A stretch of 64,000 nt of DNA from Helicostylum pulchrum (Eukaryota > Mucoromycota > Mucoromycetes > Mucorales > Mucoraceae), in assembly GCA_025677825.1 (NCBI GenBank), contig JAIXMO010000008.1:124001-188000 (forward strand). Reading direction: 5' to 3'. Each line of letters begins with the position of its first letter. Within the stretch, counting starts at the first letter, position 1. A program made the position numbers and the translations under genes. Shown here in pieces: positions 11,183-24,598 of the stretch. Below the pieces are notes generated by a model. That model was not told the DNA's origin. It did not search any database and was given only the letters and a program-made list of their open reading frames with translations.

Positions 11183-11870
11183 ATGCGCGCCTTCTCTACT
11201 CTCTTCATTGCTGCTGCCTTCGCTCTCTCTGGTAAGTAAAAAAGAGAAAAAGTAATATGTATACTGGTTACTCAATTGAACTTTTTCAATAGCCAACGCT
11301 GCTTCCGTTAACAAGCGTGACGTTTCCGCTGCTGTTCAACTCTGTATTGATAGTATTACCTCTACCAGTGAACAACTCGAAGCTGTTAACACTGCTGTAA
11401 GTTTTAATCCTTGGTTATTTCTAGTAAAAAAAACAATACTAATAGCTAAAATATAGGTTCTTGCTTTCACCTCTGCTGACGGTATTATTGCTGCTAACAA
11501 AATCCACACCTTGGAACAAGTCCTTGAGACCCGTCTCAAGAAGGCCGGTACTGACTGTTGTGCTGATATTGGTGCCATTACTCTTCCTGAAGCCGATGCT
11601 GTTCTTTCCACTGTTGAGGTTCTCGTCCCCAAGGTCACTGGCGCTTTAAGTGCCATTGTCACCAAGAAATCTCAATTCGATGCTGTCTTCTTGGCCACTG
11701 CCCTTGTCAAGAAAGATATCGCTGCCTTGGATACCCAAACCAAGACCTTGGATACTTGTTTGATCGCTAAGACCCCCACCGATCCCCCATCTTACTTGGA
11801 AGCTGCCAACGGTTATGTTGCCGAGATTGACAGCGCTTTCAGTGCTGCCAAAACTGCCTACGGTATCTAA
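11183..11870 (+). CDS. HsbA-like (hydrophobic surface-binding protein A family) secreted protein
   Basis: Three exons, 11183-11231, 11293-11396 and 11457-11870, splice to 188 residues. The N-terminus MRAFSTLFIAAAFALSANA is a signal peptide, followed by a dibasic KR site at SVNKR that fits Kex2 processing. The rest is an alpha-helical, Ala/Val/Thr-rich protein with regularly spaced leucines and a few cysteines (LCID, DCCAD, TCLIA), matching the HsbA/PF12296 type of fungal cell-surface proteins that coat hydrophobic surfaces and can recruit lytic enzymes. The C-rich codon choice of the third exon (GCC, GTC, AAG) contrasts with the AT-rich surroundings and suggests high expression. Function is inferred from family; no catalytic residues are expected. 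Confidence 0.75.
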
Positions 11871-13477
11871 ATACCTTCGTCATCTGTTTATGATTGGCGT
11901 TTTTTTTTTCCACCAAAAAAAAAAAATTTGTATTTTCTGATATGTTATCAAATAATAAATAATTTATTGTATTTAAAAACTTATTTACTGTCTTACATAA
12001 TTATATTGCAGAGATCTTTTCCCCTTAGTTAAGTGGACTTATATAGTAGCGGCTCTATTTAAGGATAGATTTCGTTCAATTCATGACCGCTTGTGAGAAA
12101 TAATCTCTTTTTTTTCGAGTTACAGGTGTGCATATAAGTCCAGAAGGCTGTGATGAAGCATAATATCTGAAAGCATACTCGTTCTACGTATATTTGGTTG
12201 TGCCTATTAGAAAGAACTGACGTCCTAAATAAGGCTATAGTTTGTTGGCCTATCCAAGAGGACTATGCGCGATAGTAAACTAGTAAATTGTTTTGACGCC
12301 CCATAAAGAAACTAAGCCCTGTTGATATATTGCAAGCATATATTCATACCACCCCATCTACCTTTTTTAGTAAGTATCCACTTTCTTTTTTTTTATACCT
12401 GAAACAGTAATGACCTCATATAATACCTTACCTTCGCCAGCTATTGCCATGTTCCTTAAAAAAGCTCATGTCGTCGAAAAGTAGCCCATGAGAGCGATAC
12501 TAAACATACGTGACTCTGACTTTCGGTAATAATAATAAAAAACTTTTGTTTTTTTTAAAAAATCCTCTCTACTCGGTGTGGCTCTCTATGGTACTATCGT
12601 GCTATGGTGATATGGTGCTCTCTCGCTTAGTGCGACCCTTTTATGGTACCTTTTTCTAGGCTCTTGGTGACGGTGATTGATTTTGGTGTTGGTATTTGGT
12701 GTTTGATATAAATAATCATTTGCTATAGTGCTATGTTATATTTAATAATTTCTATAACAATAAAGTAAATCTTCAAGCTTTTTCTACTTATAATAGTGAA
12801 TAATATCTAAAGAATAAAATGTAGTATTAAAAAAGTATAAGTTTAAGTCTCAACTGTCACTTGAAGTAAACATCAAAAAGTAAAATAAAGAAGTAACTAA
12901 AACTTCAAATGGTAACTACAGCTCGTGTATGTAATAGTGATACTTTTTCTTTGACCAAGTCGAAACTACCTTATACCCCGTTTGATTTTTAGCCAGAACA
13001 AACTCAATGTAATTAAAAAAGGGCATGTGTGTAGCAGCTTTATTTCAGGTTGTAATCCAATTTCAAAAAACCACGTCCTTAAAATGCGCAAACGGACGCT
13101 GTTCTCTTAGCAAAGACACAACCATATCATTGGAAAATATATGCTCTGTATGACTTTTAGCATTGGGTGGACATTTGTAAGCAAGCTGTCAGGTAAAATT
13201 ATTGGGCCGGAACCAAGTCGTTCGTACGCCCATTTAAACTCAAGAAGGCTCCAAATCTAAAAAAAAGTCGACCCTCCTTTTTATTAGTAATCTTGGACGT
13301 AAGGCTTATGTAATCAGTTTAGTCATTTCTCGCATCAATTTACGTAAGTAGCACACAGTATAAGAACATATAGTGGAATTATAATTTAGACGGAATTATA
13401 TGATTTATATAACAAAAAAAAAAAGATGAATAATGAAAGAAATGTGCGTTATGTATGTAATTTTTTTAGAAAAAAAT
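11871..13477. other. Intergenic region containing dispersed repeat copy A
   Basis: No gene is supported in this 1.6 kb. It holds repeat copy A (separate entry) and, at about 12566-12700, a locally repetitive stretch with recurring TATGGT/GGTGNTTGG words. The sequence next to 13478 is the 3' flank of the phosphoglucose isomerase gene. Confidence 0.6.
12241..12515 (+). repeat. Dispersed repeat, copy A
   Basis: The block from TTGTTGGCCTATCCAAGAGGAC to the CATGAGAGCGAT region is repeated at 36230-36930 with good identity and the same order of landmarks: TAAATTGTTTTGACGCCCC, CCCTGTTGATATAT, CTGAAACAGT, GCCATGTTCCTTAAAA and GTCGTCGAAAAGTAG. Copy A lacks the 435 bp found inside copy B at the word GATAGT. 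Neither copy has a convincing reading frame, so this looks like a non-coding element or the remains of one. Confidence 0.85.
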
Positions 13478-15288
<1,811 letters not shown>

Positions 15289-15946
15289 TTATGTGTGTTT
15301 TTATAAGAAAAAGAAGAAAAGAAAAAAGCGTTAAAAAAAAACTTTTTTGATTTTATACCTTTCCAAGGGTTTTTTTTTCCTTGTCCGACTTTTTTTCTTT
15401 TTTTTTTACGTGATAAATCCAAGATTTACCCGGCATGTATAATGGCTTATTTTTAACGAGTGCTTATTAAGCTTTTTATTTGTGTATATGTTATTTATAA
15501 AACTGTTTTATTTCTGCCGTAAGAGAGAATAAGCGTAAGTGATAAATAACCTTTATCTTTTCGTCTTGCCCCCAAAAATAAAAGATCTTTGTGTAATATC
15601 TCAGCATTGGGGTTTTGGTGATGGAAGCGATAAGCGAAAATAAAGCCATAAATCAAATTATGACTCGCTCCAGGTCGCACAAAAAAAGCATAAATACGCG
15701 GTGAGGGGGCAACACTGTGTGGGAAATTATCATTTTCTTGCTTGCATGATCCCTTTCCGTCAAAACAAAACCCACCTCGACGTCATATTAGTCCTTTTCT
15801 TTTTTATGTAGCTCTTTTTGCCAAGCACAATAAATTCGTTCACCGCTTATTTATTTTTTTCTGTTTTGATCGTATTTTTTTTTTTGACAATAAGGGCAAG
15901 ACCTGTTTTTTTTATTTTTTTATTGCATGATCATCATCTCTTTATA

Positions 15947-18900
15947 ATGTCAAATGCGTTACTATTAAGACTTTTTACATCGGAATACTTTAACGCATGG
16001 ATTGCTATATCTTATATTTTTCGATACCCTGATAATGTAGGTATTCAACATTATCTTTGTACACAACTTCGAAAGTTTCCCATTGCAGAAATAGAATTCT
16101 TTTTACCTCAACTCATGTAAAAGCATAAATAAATTATTACCCTCTATTTACCGATTTTTCTGTATTTAAGGTTACTAATATTTTTACGTATAGGCACCTT
16201 TTAATTACCCGGCCTACAGAATCTGTCGCTCTTGAATGTTATATTATCGATGCATGTGAAAAATCCACACATATCGCTGTCATGGTAACTGAAGAATTAC
16301 ACACCCTAAAAAAAATTGATTTCTGACTTTATATTTGTATAGTCGCTATGGTATTTACAAGCCTATTTATCTGATTTAGCTAGTACACCCAATCATCCTT
16401 CATTTCAATTATGTAAACGTGTATTTAATCGATGTCAAAGTATTGTATTTTCAGAAGAAGAACAAATCTACGCTAGTCAACAGGTACGAGAAAACACATT
16501 TCCTACTTTAGTTGGTATGGGTGCTTTATTAGCAGGGATTGGTCAACCACTAGTGACGAAACCAGTAGGCAGTGTTGCACTAGCTCAGGGAAGAAAGCCA
16601 AGACCCTTTTCATTTCTTCCTGATGCTGTACGACTCAATACGACAGATGAAAAACCAGATCTATCACGAATCTCATTTCAATCAGACTCACAGTTAGAAA
16701 CCAACATTAGTATTTTACGAGAGAAACATTTTACTGTATCGTTAGAGGATTTGCATAAAGGTAAAGCGTTCTCTGTGTCACGCTATTTGAAACAAGCCAA
16801 ACAAAAAATCAATCACACAGTACGATCTACATTAGTGTCGCATGATGCAAACGCACCTTCACAGTTGTTAAATGGAGGAGGCATGGATCCTATCAATATG
16901 AAGGCTATGGCTCAATCCTCTGTACCACTAGATCAAGTATTAGGTCAAAGCCCACCAAAGCGATCTCATTCACTGGATTATTTAGAAGATGATATGGTAA
17001 ATAGTAGTGAATCGGATGATGATGAAGTTTACGCATTGTCAAAATTGAGCTTGGATGATCGCCGTCACTTACTCCGGTCCAACTATTTTCGCTCCGAAAT
17101 GCAGTTTTTATTGGCTTTGGTGGATATTGCTACTCGTTTGGTAATTGTACCAAAGCGTGCTAGGTTAAGTGCTTTGCATGCTGAGTTGACTTTATTAAAT
17201 CATAATTTACCCGCCGAAATTTGTATGCCCTTATGGTGTCCCGCGACTGTAGATAGACCTTATCATCATCGTATTGTTAGAATCAGTCCTACGGATGCCG
17301 TCGTATTAAATTCAGCAGAAAGGGTAGGTTATATTTTTTTTAAAAAAAAAAGAGAAAGCGGAGGAACACTCATGTATACTAACCTAATTTTTTTTTATAC
17401 AAGGCGCCTTATTTATTAATGATAGAAGTATTAGACGACGAACTTAGTTTAGAAAATGGATTTAAATCATCACTTAGTAAAATTAAAAAACATGGGCATA
17501 GGCACTCTAATAGCTCAATCATTTTAAAAAAGAAGTTTGTGGATGATGAAGACGATGATGATTTAGGTGACTTAGGTTCACCTACCAGCACACACAGTTT
17601 TGATATCCCTCGCTCTGTTTCTTCCTCTACTATCTCTAGTAGTGTTGTAGCTGTAGATCCTTCAGTGCCAGGGTCAGATAGTTCATATCACTTGTTTGAT
17701 GCAGAGGGGTTCGCAGAAAAGATGAAGACTGCAGCTATTCTATTGGCACAATTACAAATAGATAATCCACAACAGGAAAATACAACAATTCGTGCTAGTA
17801 CTGATGGTATTCGACAAAAGATCATTGCAGAGATGATGGCTTTAGAAGACGATCGTATGGAAAAAATGGCAGCGCATGGTGTAGATAGTGGTATTGGAGT
17901 AGATGGCGGTCATGAATTAGACGATGAAAGTCGAGTGGCCATGGTAGTAAATAAAGAAGATCCTAGTGGTAAATATAGTAGTACTTGTTTATACGTAATG
18001 CAACTAACAAAAAAAAACATGTAGCTGCTGTATTTTCTGAAAATTGGGAAACCAAGAAAGAGCGTATTCGTGCTGAATCACCTTATGGTCACTTACCTAA
18101 CTGGCGCCTTATTTCAGTTATTGTAAAGAACGGAGCAGATCTTCGTCAGGAACAGTTTGCAATACAATTAATTCGTGAAATGCAAAAAATTTGGCAAGAT
18201 ACTAAATTAGATGCTTGGGTTCAATAGTAAGTATTATGCAAATTATTGGTTTTTTAAAAGAGTAATGTATACTAAAAAAAAATCTAGTGTGCGTATTTTG
18301 GTTACTTCAGATGACTCTGGGTTAATTGAAACAATTAAAAACGCCATTTCGATTCATTCGATTAAAAAGGAAGCTTATATTAGAAAATGGAATCCAGAAG
18401 GCCAAGTATTCTCGTTACAGGATTATTATCAAAGACGATGGGGACTCCCTGGTACAGCCAGTTATAAAAAGGCACAAGACGCGTTTATGAGAAGTTTAGC
18501 TGGTTATTCTATTGCTTCTTATTTGTTACAAATCAAAGATAGACATAATGGAAACATTTTAATTGATGATGCTGGACACATCATTCATATCGATTTTGGC
18601 TTCATTTTATCCAACTCGCCTGGTTCTGTTGGATTCGAAATGGCTCCCTTCAAATTATCACAAGAGTATATCGATATATTGGGTGGTATTCACAGTGAAA
18701 AATTTGCTGAATATAGAGCTTTGATGAAGTCTGCGTTTATAGCTGTAAGAAAACATAGTGACAACATTTTACTGCTGACAGAAATGATGTCAAAAGATTC
18801 AAAGTTACCGTGTTTTGTCAATGGTCAACACGCACTTTCACAACTCCGAGATAGATTCCAGTTACAATTAACTGACCCTCAAGTAGAAGCATTTGTAGAT

Positions 18901-19045
18901 AAATTAATTATGAGTAGTTGTGGTAATGTATTTACTAGACTTTATGACACATATCAATATTATTCACAGGTAAAAAATAAAAACAATGAAATGTAACAAA
19001 TGTATGTAACTAACATTTTATTTTAATATATAGGGTGTCTTGTAA
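15947..19045 (+). CDS. PIK1: Phosphatidylinositol 4-kinase, Pik1/PI4KB type
   Basis: Makes PI4P, principally at the Golgi, for vesicle traffic. Seven exons: 15947-16116, 16194-16284, 16343-17323, 17404-17968, 18025-18226, 18288-18969 and 19034-19045, total 2703 nt, 900 residues, somewhat shorter than yeast Pik1. The N-terminal lipid-kinase-unique helical region (LLRLFTSEYFNAWIAISYIF) is followed by an acidic, Ser-rich linker with basic patches. The kinase domain occupies roughly residues 600-890, with SPYGHLPNW, VKNGADLRQEQ, the catalytic loop KDRHNGNI and the DFGF activation motif. The last exon is only 12 nt (GVL-stop), restoring the expected short hydrophobic C-terminus after YYSQ. Short exons and a short donor-acceptor distance are typical for this genome. 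Confidence 0.94.
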
Positions 19046-20164
19046 TTTATTTTAAATCTAATTCTTAATACTTATTTCCTTTTTCTTCCTCATTCTATTT
19101 TTTTTGTTACCACCCCCCCTTCACTAATTCCTTTTTTTAATAAAATTACGTATTTGAAATCAGATAAGATCAAGTTGTGTCAACACTGTTTTACTCTATA
19201 AGAGTATTGTTCAGGACCTCTATTTTTCATCACGTCAAATACATGTAATTAAACATGACCTTTTTGAAATCATTCATCAGTTTACATGGTTATTATTGCC
19301 ATCAAACACAATCTTGATGTAAAATAAGAAAATACCAATATCATTAACGATAAATACACGTTTCAAAATCCTCAGCTGTTATCTTCATGAATAGATCAAG
19401 ATAGGCCTTTTGTAGGCATCTCTTTTTTTGTTAATTACAAGTCAAGAAAGGTTCCCGCATTAAAAACACAATAAAACGATAAATGATGAGCAAAAAGGTA
19501 AAGAAGAAAAAACTTTTTCTTCTTTTTTTCAGAGTGCGTTTAGACGCGCGAAATTGTACTTTAAGTTCAGACCGAATTGGTTTTCGAAAGGGGTTACAAG
19601 CCGCCCTAAAAGAAAATAGTATGTACACTTCGACTTCATGACAGAATGCTCCTGCATGGATAGAGAGAAGGAAAAATTAAACGCGAGTTTGATTCTAGTT
19701 TTTTAAAAATTGAAAACGAAGCTGTAGAATGTATCAAACTATAAACTTAAATGGTAGAAACGGTTCGCTTACTATAAAAAAACAACGTTACCGCAAATAT
19801 ATATAAAAATCTCCCGTAAAGTAGTCGATAGAAATAACTTTATCTATTCAATATTTGATATATTATGAAAATAACTTTCTACCTGTCTCGAAATAACTTT
19901 TTTTTACACAACAGAAAATAACTTTGCGATATTTTCTTTTTCTGAAAACAGTTGGGGAAGAAATTATATCCGCTCAACGTTTCGGGATCGAGAAATGCAT
20001 ATTTCTGTCACGGAAATAAAAACAAATTTGTACATAACAATGTACTTTTTTTTTCCTCCATACCTCAATATCTTCTTTCCTTCTTTAAACAATACTTTTT
20101 TCCCTTCCCCTTTCTAGCTTTCTCTCTCTCTCTCTCTCTTTTTGAACAAAAAAAAACATACCCG
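19046..20164. other. Intergenic region, PI4-kinase to Myb
   Basis: About 1.1 kb of 3' flank and Myb promoter. A polypyrimidine CT run (about 20110-20140) sits just upstream of the Myb start codon. No coding or RNA feature seen. Confidence 0.6.
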
Positions 20165-21736
20165 ATGGATTTATTTGACGATTGCTGGGATAACACAGAA
20201 GTAATAAATACATCAGACTTGTTTTATTTCCAAGTAAACTAATTCTTTTTTTTTTTTTGCTGTAATAGAGTTACCAGCGTGAAATTAATATGCAACAGGT
20301 ACCAGATTTACTTTAATACTCCCGAGTATATGTATACACAATTAAATACTAACTAATCTGAATAGGCTTACGCAAATCAAGAAATGATGGCCGGTCTCGT
20401 ACAACCTGTTCTTAAAGTAGAAGGTGTAGTTCAGGTACTTGAATAAGTGAAATAAAAAATATCCTCCGAAAAAAAAATCTAATTATTTTTTTCGTACGTT
20501 TAGACACCTCTATCAGATTACTGTGGTGGATTATCTGCATGCCCTTCTCCGTATATGGTAAATGCGTCAATGCTAAAAATTAAAATAGTATAAAGTCATA
20601 ACCAACATTATCTATAGATGTCACCTAGTAAGCGACGTTATTCACTCGGAGGTTATGATGTACCTCGATGGGCACCATATACTCCTTTTATGTCACCTAT
20701 CGTGACAACTACAAGAAGTCATTCAGTCAAACGTAATAAAAGACCATCTACGTATTCACGTTGGACTTTGGAGGAAGACGAGTTATTACGCCAAGCTGTA
20801 CAAGTACACGGACCTCACAAGTGGTCTTTAATTGCCTCGCATGTACCAAATAGAACACCAATGCAATGTTCTACAAGGTGGTTAGGGGCATTAAAGTAAA
20901 TTATAATTTTACATATCAATGTGAAATTTTTAAAAGTTAACCTTTCATATACTTTGTATAGTCCAAACATTCATAAAGGAAGATGGACAGAAAATGAAGA
21001 TGCTATATTGCGTTATTCTGTATTGGAATATGCAAATGTTACAGATCCCGAAGGAAGGATTCAACCGATTCCTTGGAATAAGATTGCAGAAAGAATACCC
21101 AACAGAACAGGTATTCAGTGTCAAGCAAGATGGACAGAAGCATTAGACCCTTATGTACGTAAAGGAAAATGGGGGTTAGAAGAAGACGCTTTATTACGGA
21201 TGGGCGTCAACGATTTCGGTCGTTGTTGGATACGCATTGCTGAAACAATTCCTGGTAGAACTCAGGTAAAAAAGAGCAATGCGCCTATTATTATTTTTTG
21301 TACTCAAGCGTTATTTTTTTAGCGACAATGTCGTACACGTTGGATGCAAATAAAGTACAAAGAAGACCGTCAGCAAAGATCCGAACAAAAGCAAAAACTA
21401 AACGATGCCGCAGACGATGCCTCTTCGCAAAGCTACATTTCGTCTGATGAAGATGATGTAGACGAAGTAGAAATGCAACAGCATCATCAACAACAACAAA
21501 ATCAGCAAAGACAACAGCAACAACAACAGCAACAACAGAGAAAATCACTTCAACAACAAGTGCCTGCCTTTTTTATTGTTGATGACTTTGATACTCAACT
21601 TCACCAAGCTAATGCTACCCCTCCCCCTCCCCCACCTGCTCCGGTAGTAGATTTTTTAAAGGAAGAGGATTTCTTTTTATCAACAGATTGGTCACTAAAT
21701 GATTATCAACAACCTCATAACTATGATTTTAATTAG
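20165..21736 (+). CDS. Three-repeat (c-Myb-like) DNA-binding protein
   Basis: Seven exons: 20165-20200, 20269-20298, 20366-20434, 20504-20557, 20618-20895, 20962-21265 and 21323-21736, giving 394 residues. Three consecutive SANT/Myb repeats are evident: R1 from SRWTLEEDELLRQAV, R2 from KGRWTENEDAILRYSV, R3 from KGKWGLEEDALLRMGV, each with the spaced tryptophans (one replaced by the usual aliphatic/aromatic) and a recognition-helix ending RTPMQCSTRW, RTGIQCQARW and RTQRQCRTRW. R2 carries an insertion (VTDPEGRIQPIP). The C-terminus is acidic, then a long glutamine run, then a Pro run, typical of activation regions. Four tiny 5' exons all begin and end in phase 0. Target genes cannot be inferred. 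Confidence 0.92.
21520..21545 (+). repeat. CAA/CAG tract coding for polyglutamine in the Myb protein
   Basis: An interrupted CAA/CAG run within the last exon encodes a polyglutamine block next to the acidic region. It is a likely site of length polymorphism. Confidence 0.7.
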
Positions 21737-22771
21737 ACGCGCTAACAAGAAAAACAAAAACGAAAAAAAAAGAACAACAAAAACGAAAAACAAAAACGAA
21801 AAAAAAACTTATGCCCCCTATAACTTATTCTAAATCATTAACCTACCTTAACTTATTAACACAATATATGCATTATCCCCCTCCTCAACTAAAAAGAAAT
21901 ATTTTTTCTTTTTTATATATAGACACGCACACCCATCAAACTCTGCTCATTTTATCAGGCTCCTATGTTTCTAGTCCTTTATCTTTGCGGTTTTTTTTTC
22001 CTCCCGATTTTTTTGTACAAATATATATATTCTTCCTCGTCTGCGATCCCCCCATTTTTTTAACCTTTTCTAATTAAATTATTTCTGAAAAACAAAAAAA
22101 TTCGTTTTGTCATTTTGTAAATTCTGTATTATGGACGAATTAGTTTAATTATAATCGCCTTTTACTATTACCACTATTATATTTAATGGTGGGAATCCAA
22201 TTTCACAAAACTGCGAAATAAAGCCCCTTGGAAGTAACTAACAAAAGATACTATGTTCTGTAACGAGATAATTGTATATTCAGTAATAAAAATGCTGTGC
22301 TTATTCCAAGCGACAATATAATTTAATTTTAGTAGTTACACTAAAAAAATAAAGCCTTAAACATTATAAACAAGTGATATCTACTTAATCTTTGCATATT
22401 CCAACTTATCTTGATTTTAAATTTATCAATAAGTAATTATTCCTTCGTTTTTTTCTGCTTATATTTAAGAATATTTTGACGTCCTTCAGTCCAAAAATCG
22501 ATAAAGCTACACACGCCCTTTTTTTTTAATTACATTGAGTCGTTCTGGCTAAAAAATCAAACGAGGTATATAAGGACAGTTACAGCTAAGAAGGTTTCGG
22601 ACAATAATTGAATAAATTGGATAAGGCATTCTTATTTATTTTTTGATAGATGATCGACTCTCGAGCCAAAGCTTTATTGATATAAAGTTAAATGAAACGC
22701 CAAAAAAAAAAAAAAAACTAATACATGTATAAAAGGTTGTATGTTGTTGAATGTGGTATTCTTTTTTTTTT
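21737..22771. other. Intergenic region, convergent 3' flanks
   Basis: About 1 kb between the convergent Myb and mitochondrial uL22 genes. AAAACGAAAAA words are repeated at about 21747-21806. Open frames here are low-complexity and show no conservation signal. I see no gene. Confidence 0.6.
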
Positions 22772-23721
22772 TTACCAGTTGTAAAAAGCCTTTACGTTAT
22801 AGATAGGCTTGTTTTCCTTTAATGGAGTCCAAGTCTTTTTGGGATCGTTCCAACCTCTAATGTTTCTTCTATCTTCCTTTTCAGTTGATTTCTCAGTTGC
22901 TTCCTTGAAAAGAAACTTGATATGTGCTTCCTTATGATGCATAACACCAAATTGACCACGACCATGAGCTCTAACACGTCTAACATATCTACCCTTACCA
23001 ACCCATGCTTGTGCTATATACATATAAAATATTAAATCGTCTTGTCGCAATACGCACTTTCTGTCTCTACTAATCAAACGTTTTTACTTACAAACAACCA
23101 TGTTTTCCATTCCCTTTTGATCAGTAGCATTCTTTCTGGCAAATGCTAAATTGTGTAAAATCTTTCTGGCAGATCTCTTATCAGAGAACTCCATTTGACG
23201 GATAGCTTCTTCGACAGGAAGGTTACGAATTTGACGTGCAAGCATATTTAATTTACGAGGACTGGTCTTGAAATTTCCAGAAGAAAATTGATACTAGAAA
23301 TACACATATTGTCAATCATCCGTTTTGTTACTTTTTTTCTCATCTCGCACTCACTTCCTTCTCAATGACCTTACGATCTTGTTGAGCTAACTTTTCTTCA
23401 GCTTCAACTTGAACATTTTCGAAAAGTGAAGAAGCACCAATTTGAGGTCTATCGGGTGTAGGTTGTTCGGCACATCTTAATGATGAGGTGGAGAAGCTAA
23501 TTTGAATGTTTTTAGCCATAACTGTCATTTTATATTTTTTTTATACGAAAAAAAAAAGTTTTTTTTTTTTGTTTACCTCAACACACGAACAGTGTTGACT
23601 TGTTTAAATGGTTGTAAAGCCTTGAGAGCTGAGGCTAATGTTGAACATGTTAATCGTTTTTCTTTCTTTTATTTCTAAAATTATGTGTATATAAAAACAT
23701 ACTTAAAGATAAAACAGACAT
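22772..23721 (-). CDS. MRPL22: Mitochondrial ribosomal protein uL22m
   Basis: Large-subunit mitoribosome protein lining the exit tunnel. Five exons, 23721-23703, 23661-23577, 23496-23355, 23293-23092 and 23013-22772, give 690 nt and 229 residues. The uL22 core is clear: SSGNFKTSPRKLNMLARQIRNLPVEEAI, SARKILHNLAFARKNA, and QAWVGKGRYVRRVRAHGRG with the C-terminal tunnel-loop basic residues. The start at 23721, rather than the nearer ATG at 23528, is preferred because two small exons then supply a classic mitochondrial presequence (KKRLTCSTLASALKALQPF..VRVLSFSTSSLR), Arg-rich, acid-free and ending in the RxxSFSTSS style of fungal cleavage sites; the frame closes exactly. Confidence 0.88.
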
Positions 23722-24598
23722 GACCAAAGAGAATTCACAAGGGGTTTGAAGGAGAATACAAGGAGGGTTGTCTTTTTGGTTTTCCCTATCCCCCGCCCCG
23801 CCAAAAAATCATTATCGAGTCACATTTTTTTTAAGCTGAACCGATTATTCGGTTACAAATCTGTAAATCAGCATAAACTCCTTTGACAGATTCACTGCTA
23901 ATGTAACATCAGCCATTCTACTCTTTTCAGACACCATAACTGCTTGTTACTCTAATTGAAATAAGAACAGTGATCAAAGACTGGGAGAGCAAAAATAAAG
24001 CACATCAAAAACTGGAGACAATTTCATTGGCTAACAAAAAATATAAATATTTTTTTGCAAGATGTCAAAATAAATGTTAACGTCGACAAAAAGAAATGTC
24101 CTGAGAATATTAGGTGCCCCCACAAGTATATATATATACTTATATATTCGTTTTTTTACAGGTAAAAATTGAATCGTTACGTCGATCGATCGCTCGTTTA
24201 TATATTAGTACATATTTATATCTCCCATCTTACATCCCAACATAAAGTACTTGACGAAATGCTTAGTCTATTTTGTTATGTCTAGGTTGCAAAGCCCGAT
24301 CCATTTGATTACCCCGATGCTGTCTTTTTACGCGTTTCTAGAATATTTAACTTTTTTTATCTTAGATGAGGACTTATATCGTTAAAAAACATATATATTT
24401 TTTCATCACAAGTTTATCAGTAAAGTAAGTTTGTGTAACGAATACCATCAACTAATTGATTTTTTTGGTACGACCCGCGATAAAGTAACATTATTCTAAT
24501 AATACAGCATATGACACTGATATAAAATATTTATTACAAAATGATAATAGGGTATTCTTGTGGAGATATAAGATGAGATATACATATACGGACGATGA
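23722..24598. other. Intergenic region
   Basis: About 0.9 kb. Next to 23721 it holds the uL22m promoter; towards 24598 it is the 3' flank of the broken Sel1 gene. TA-rich runs occur at about 24130-24150. No gene or RNA seen. Confidence 0.6.

Noticed and set aside
21811..22077. Plus-strand frame after the Myb gene
   Set aside because: Lies in the 3' flank, low complexity, ends in poly-Phe; no support as a gene.
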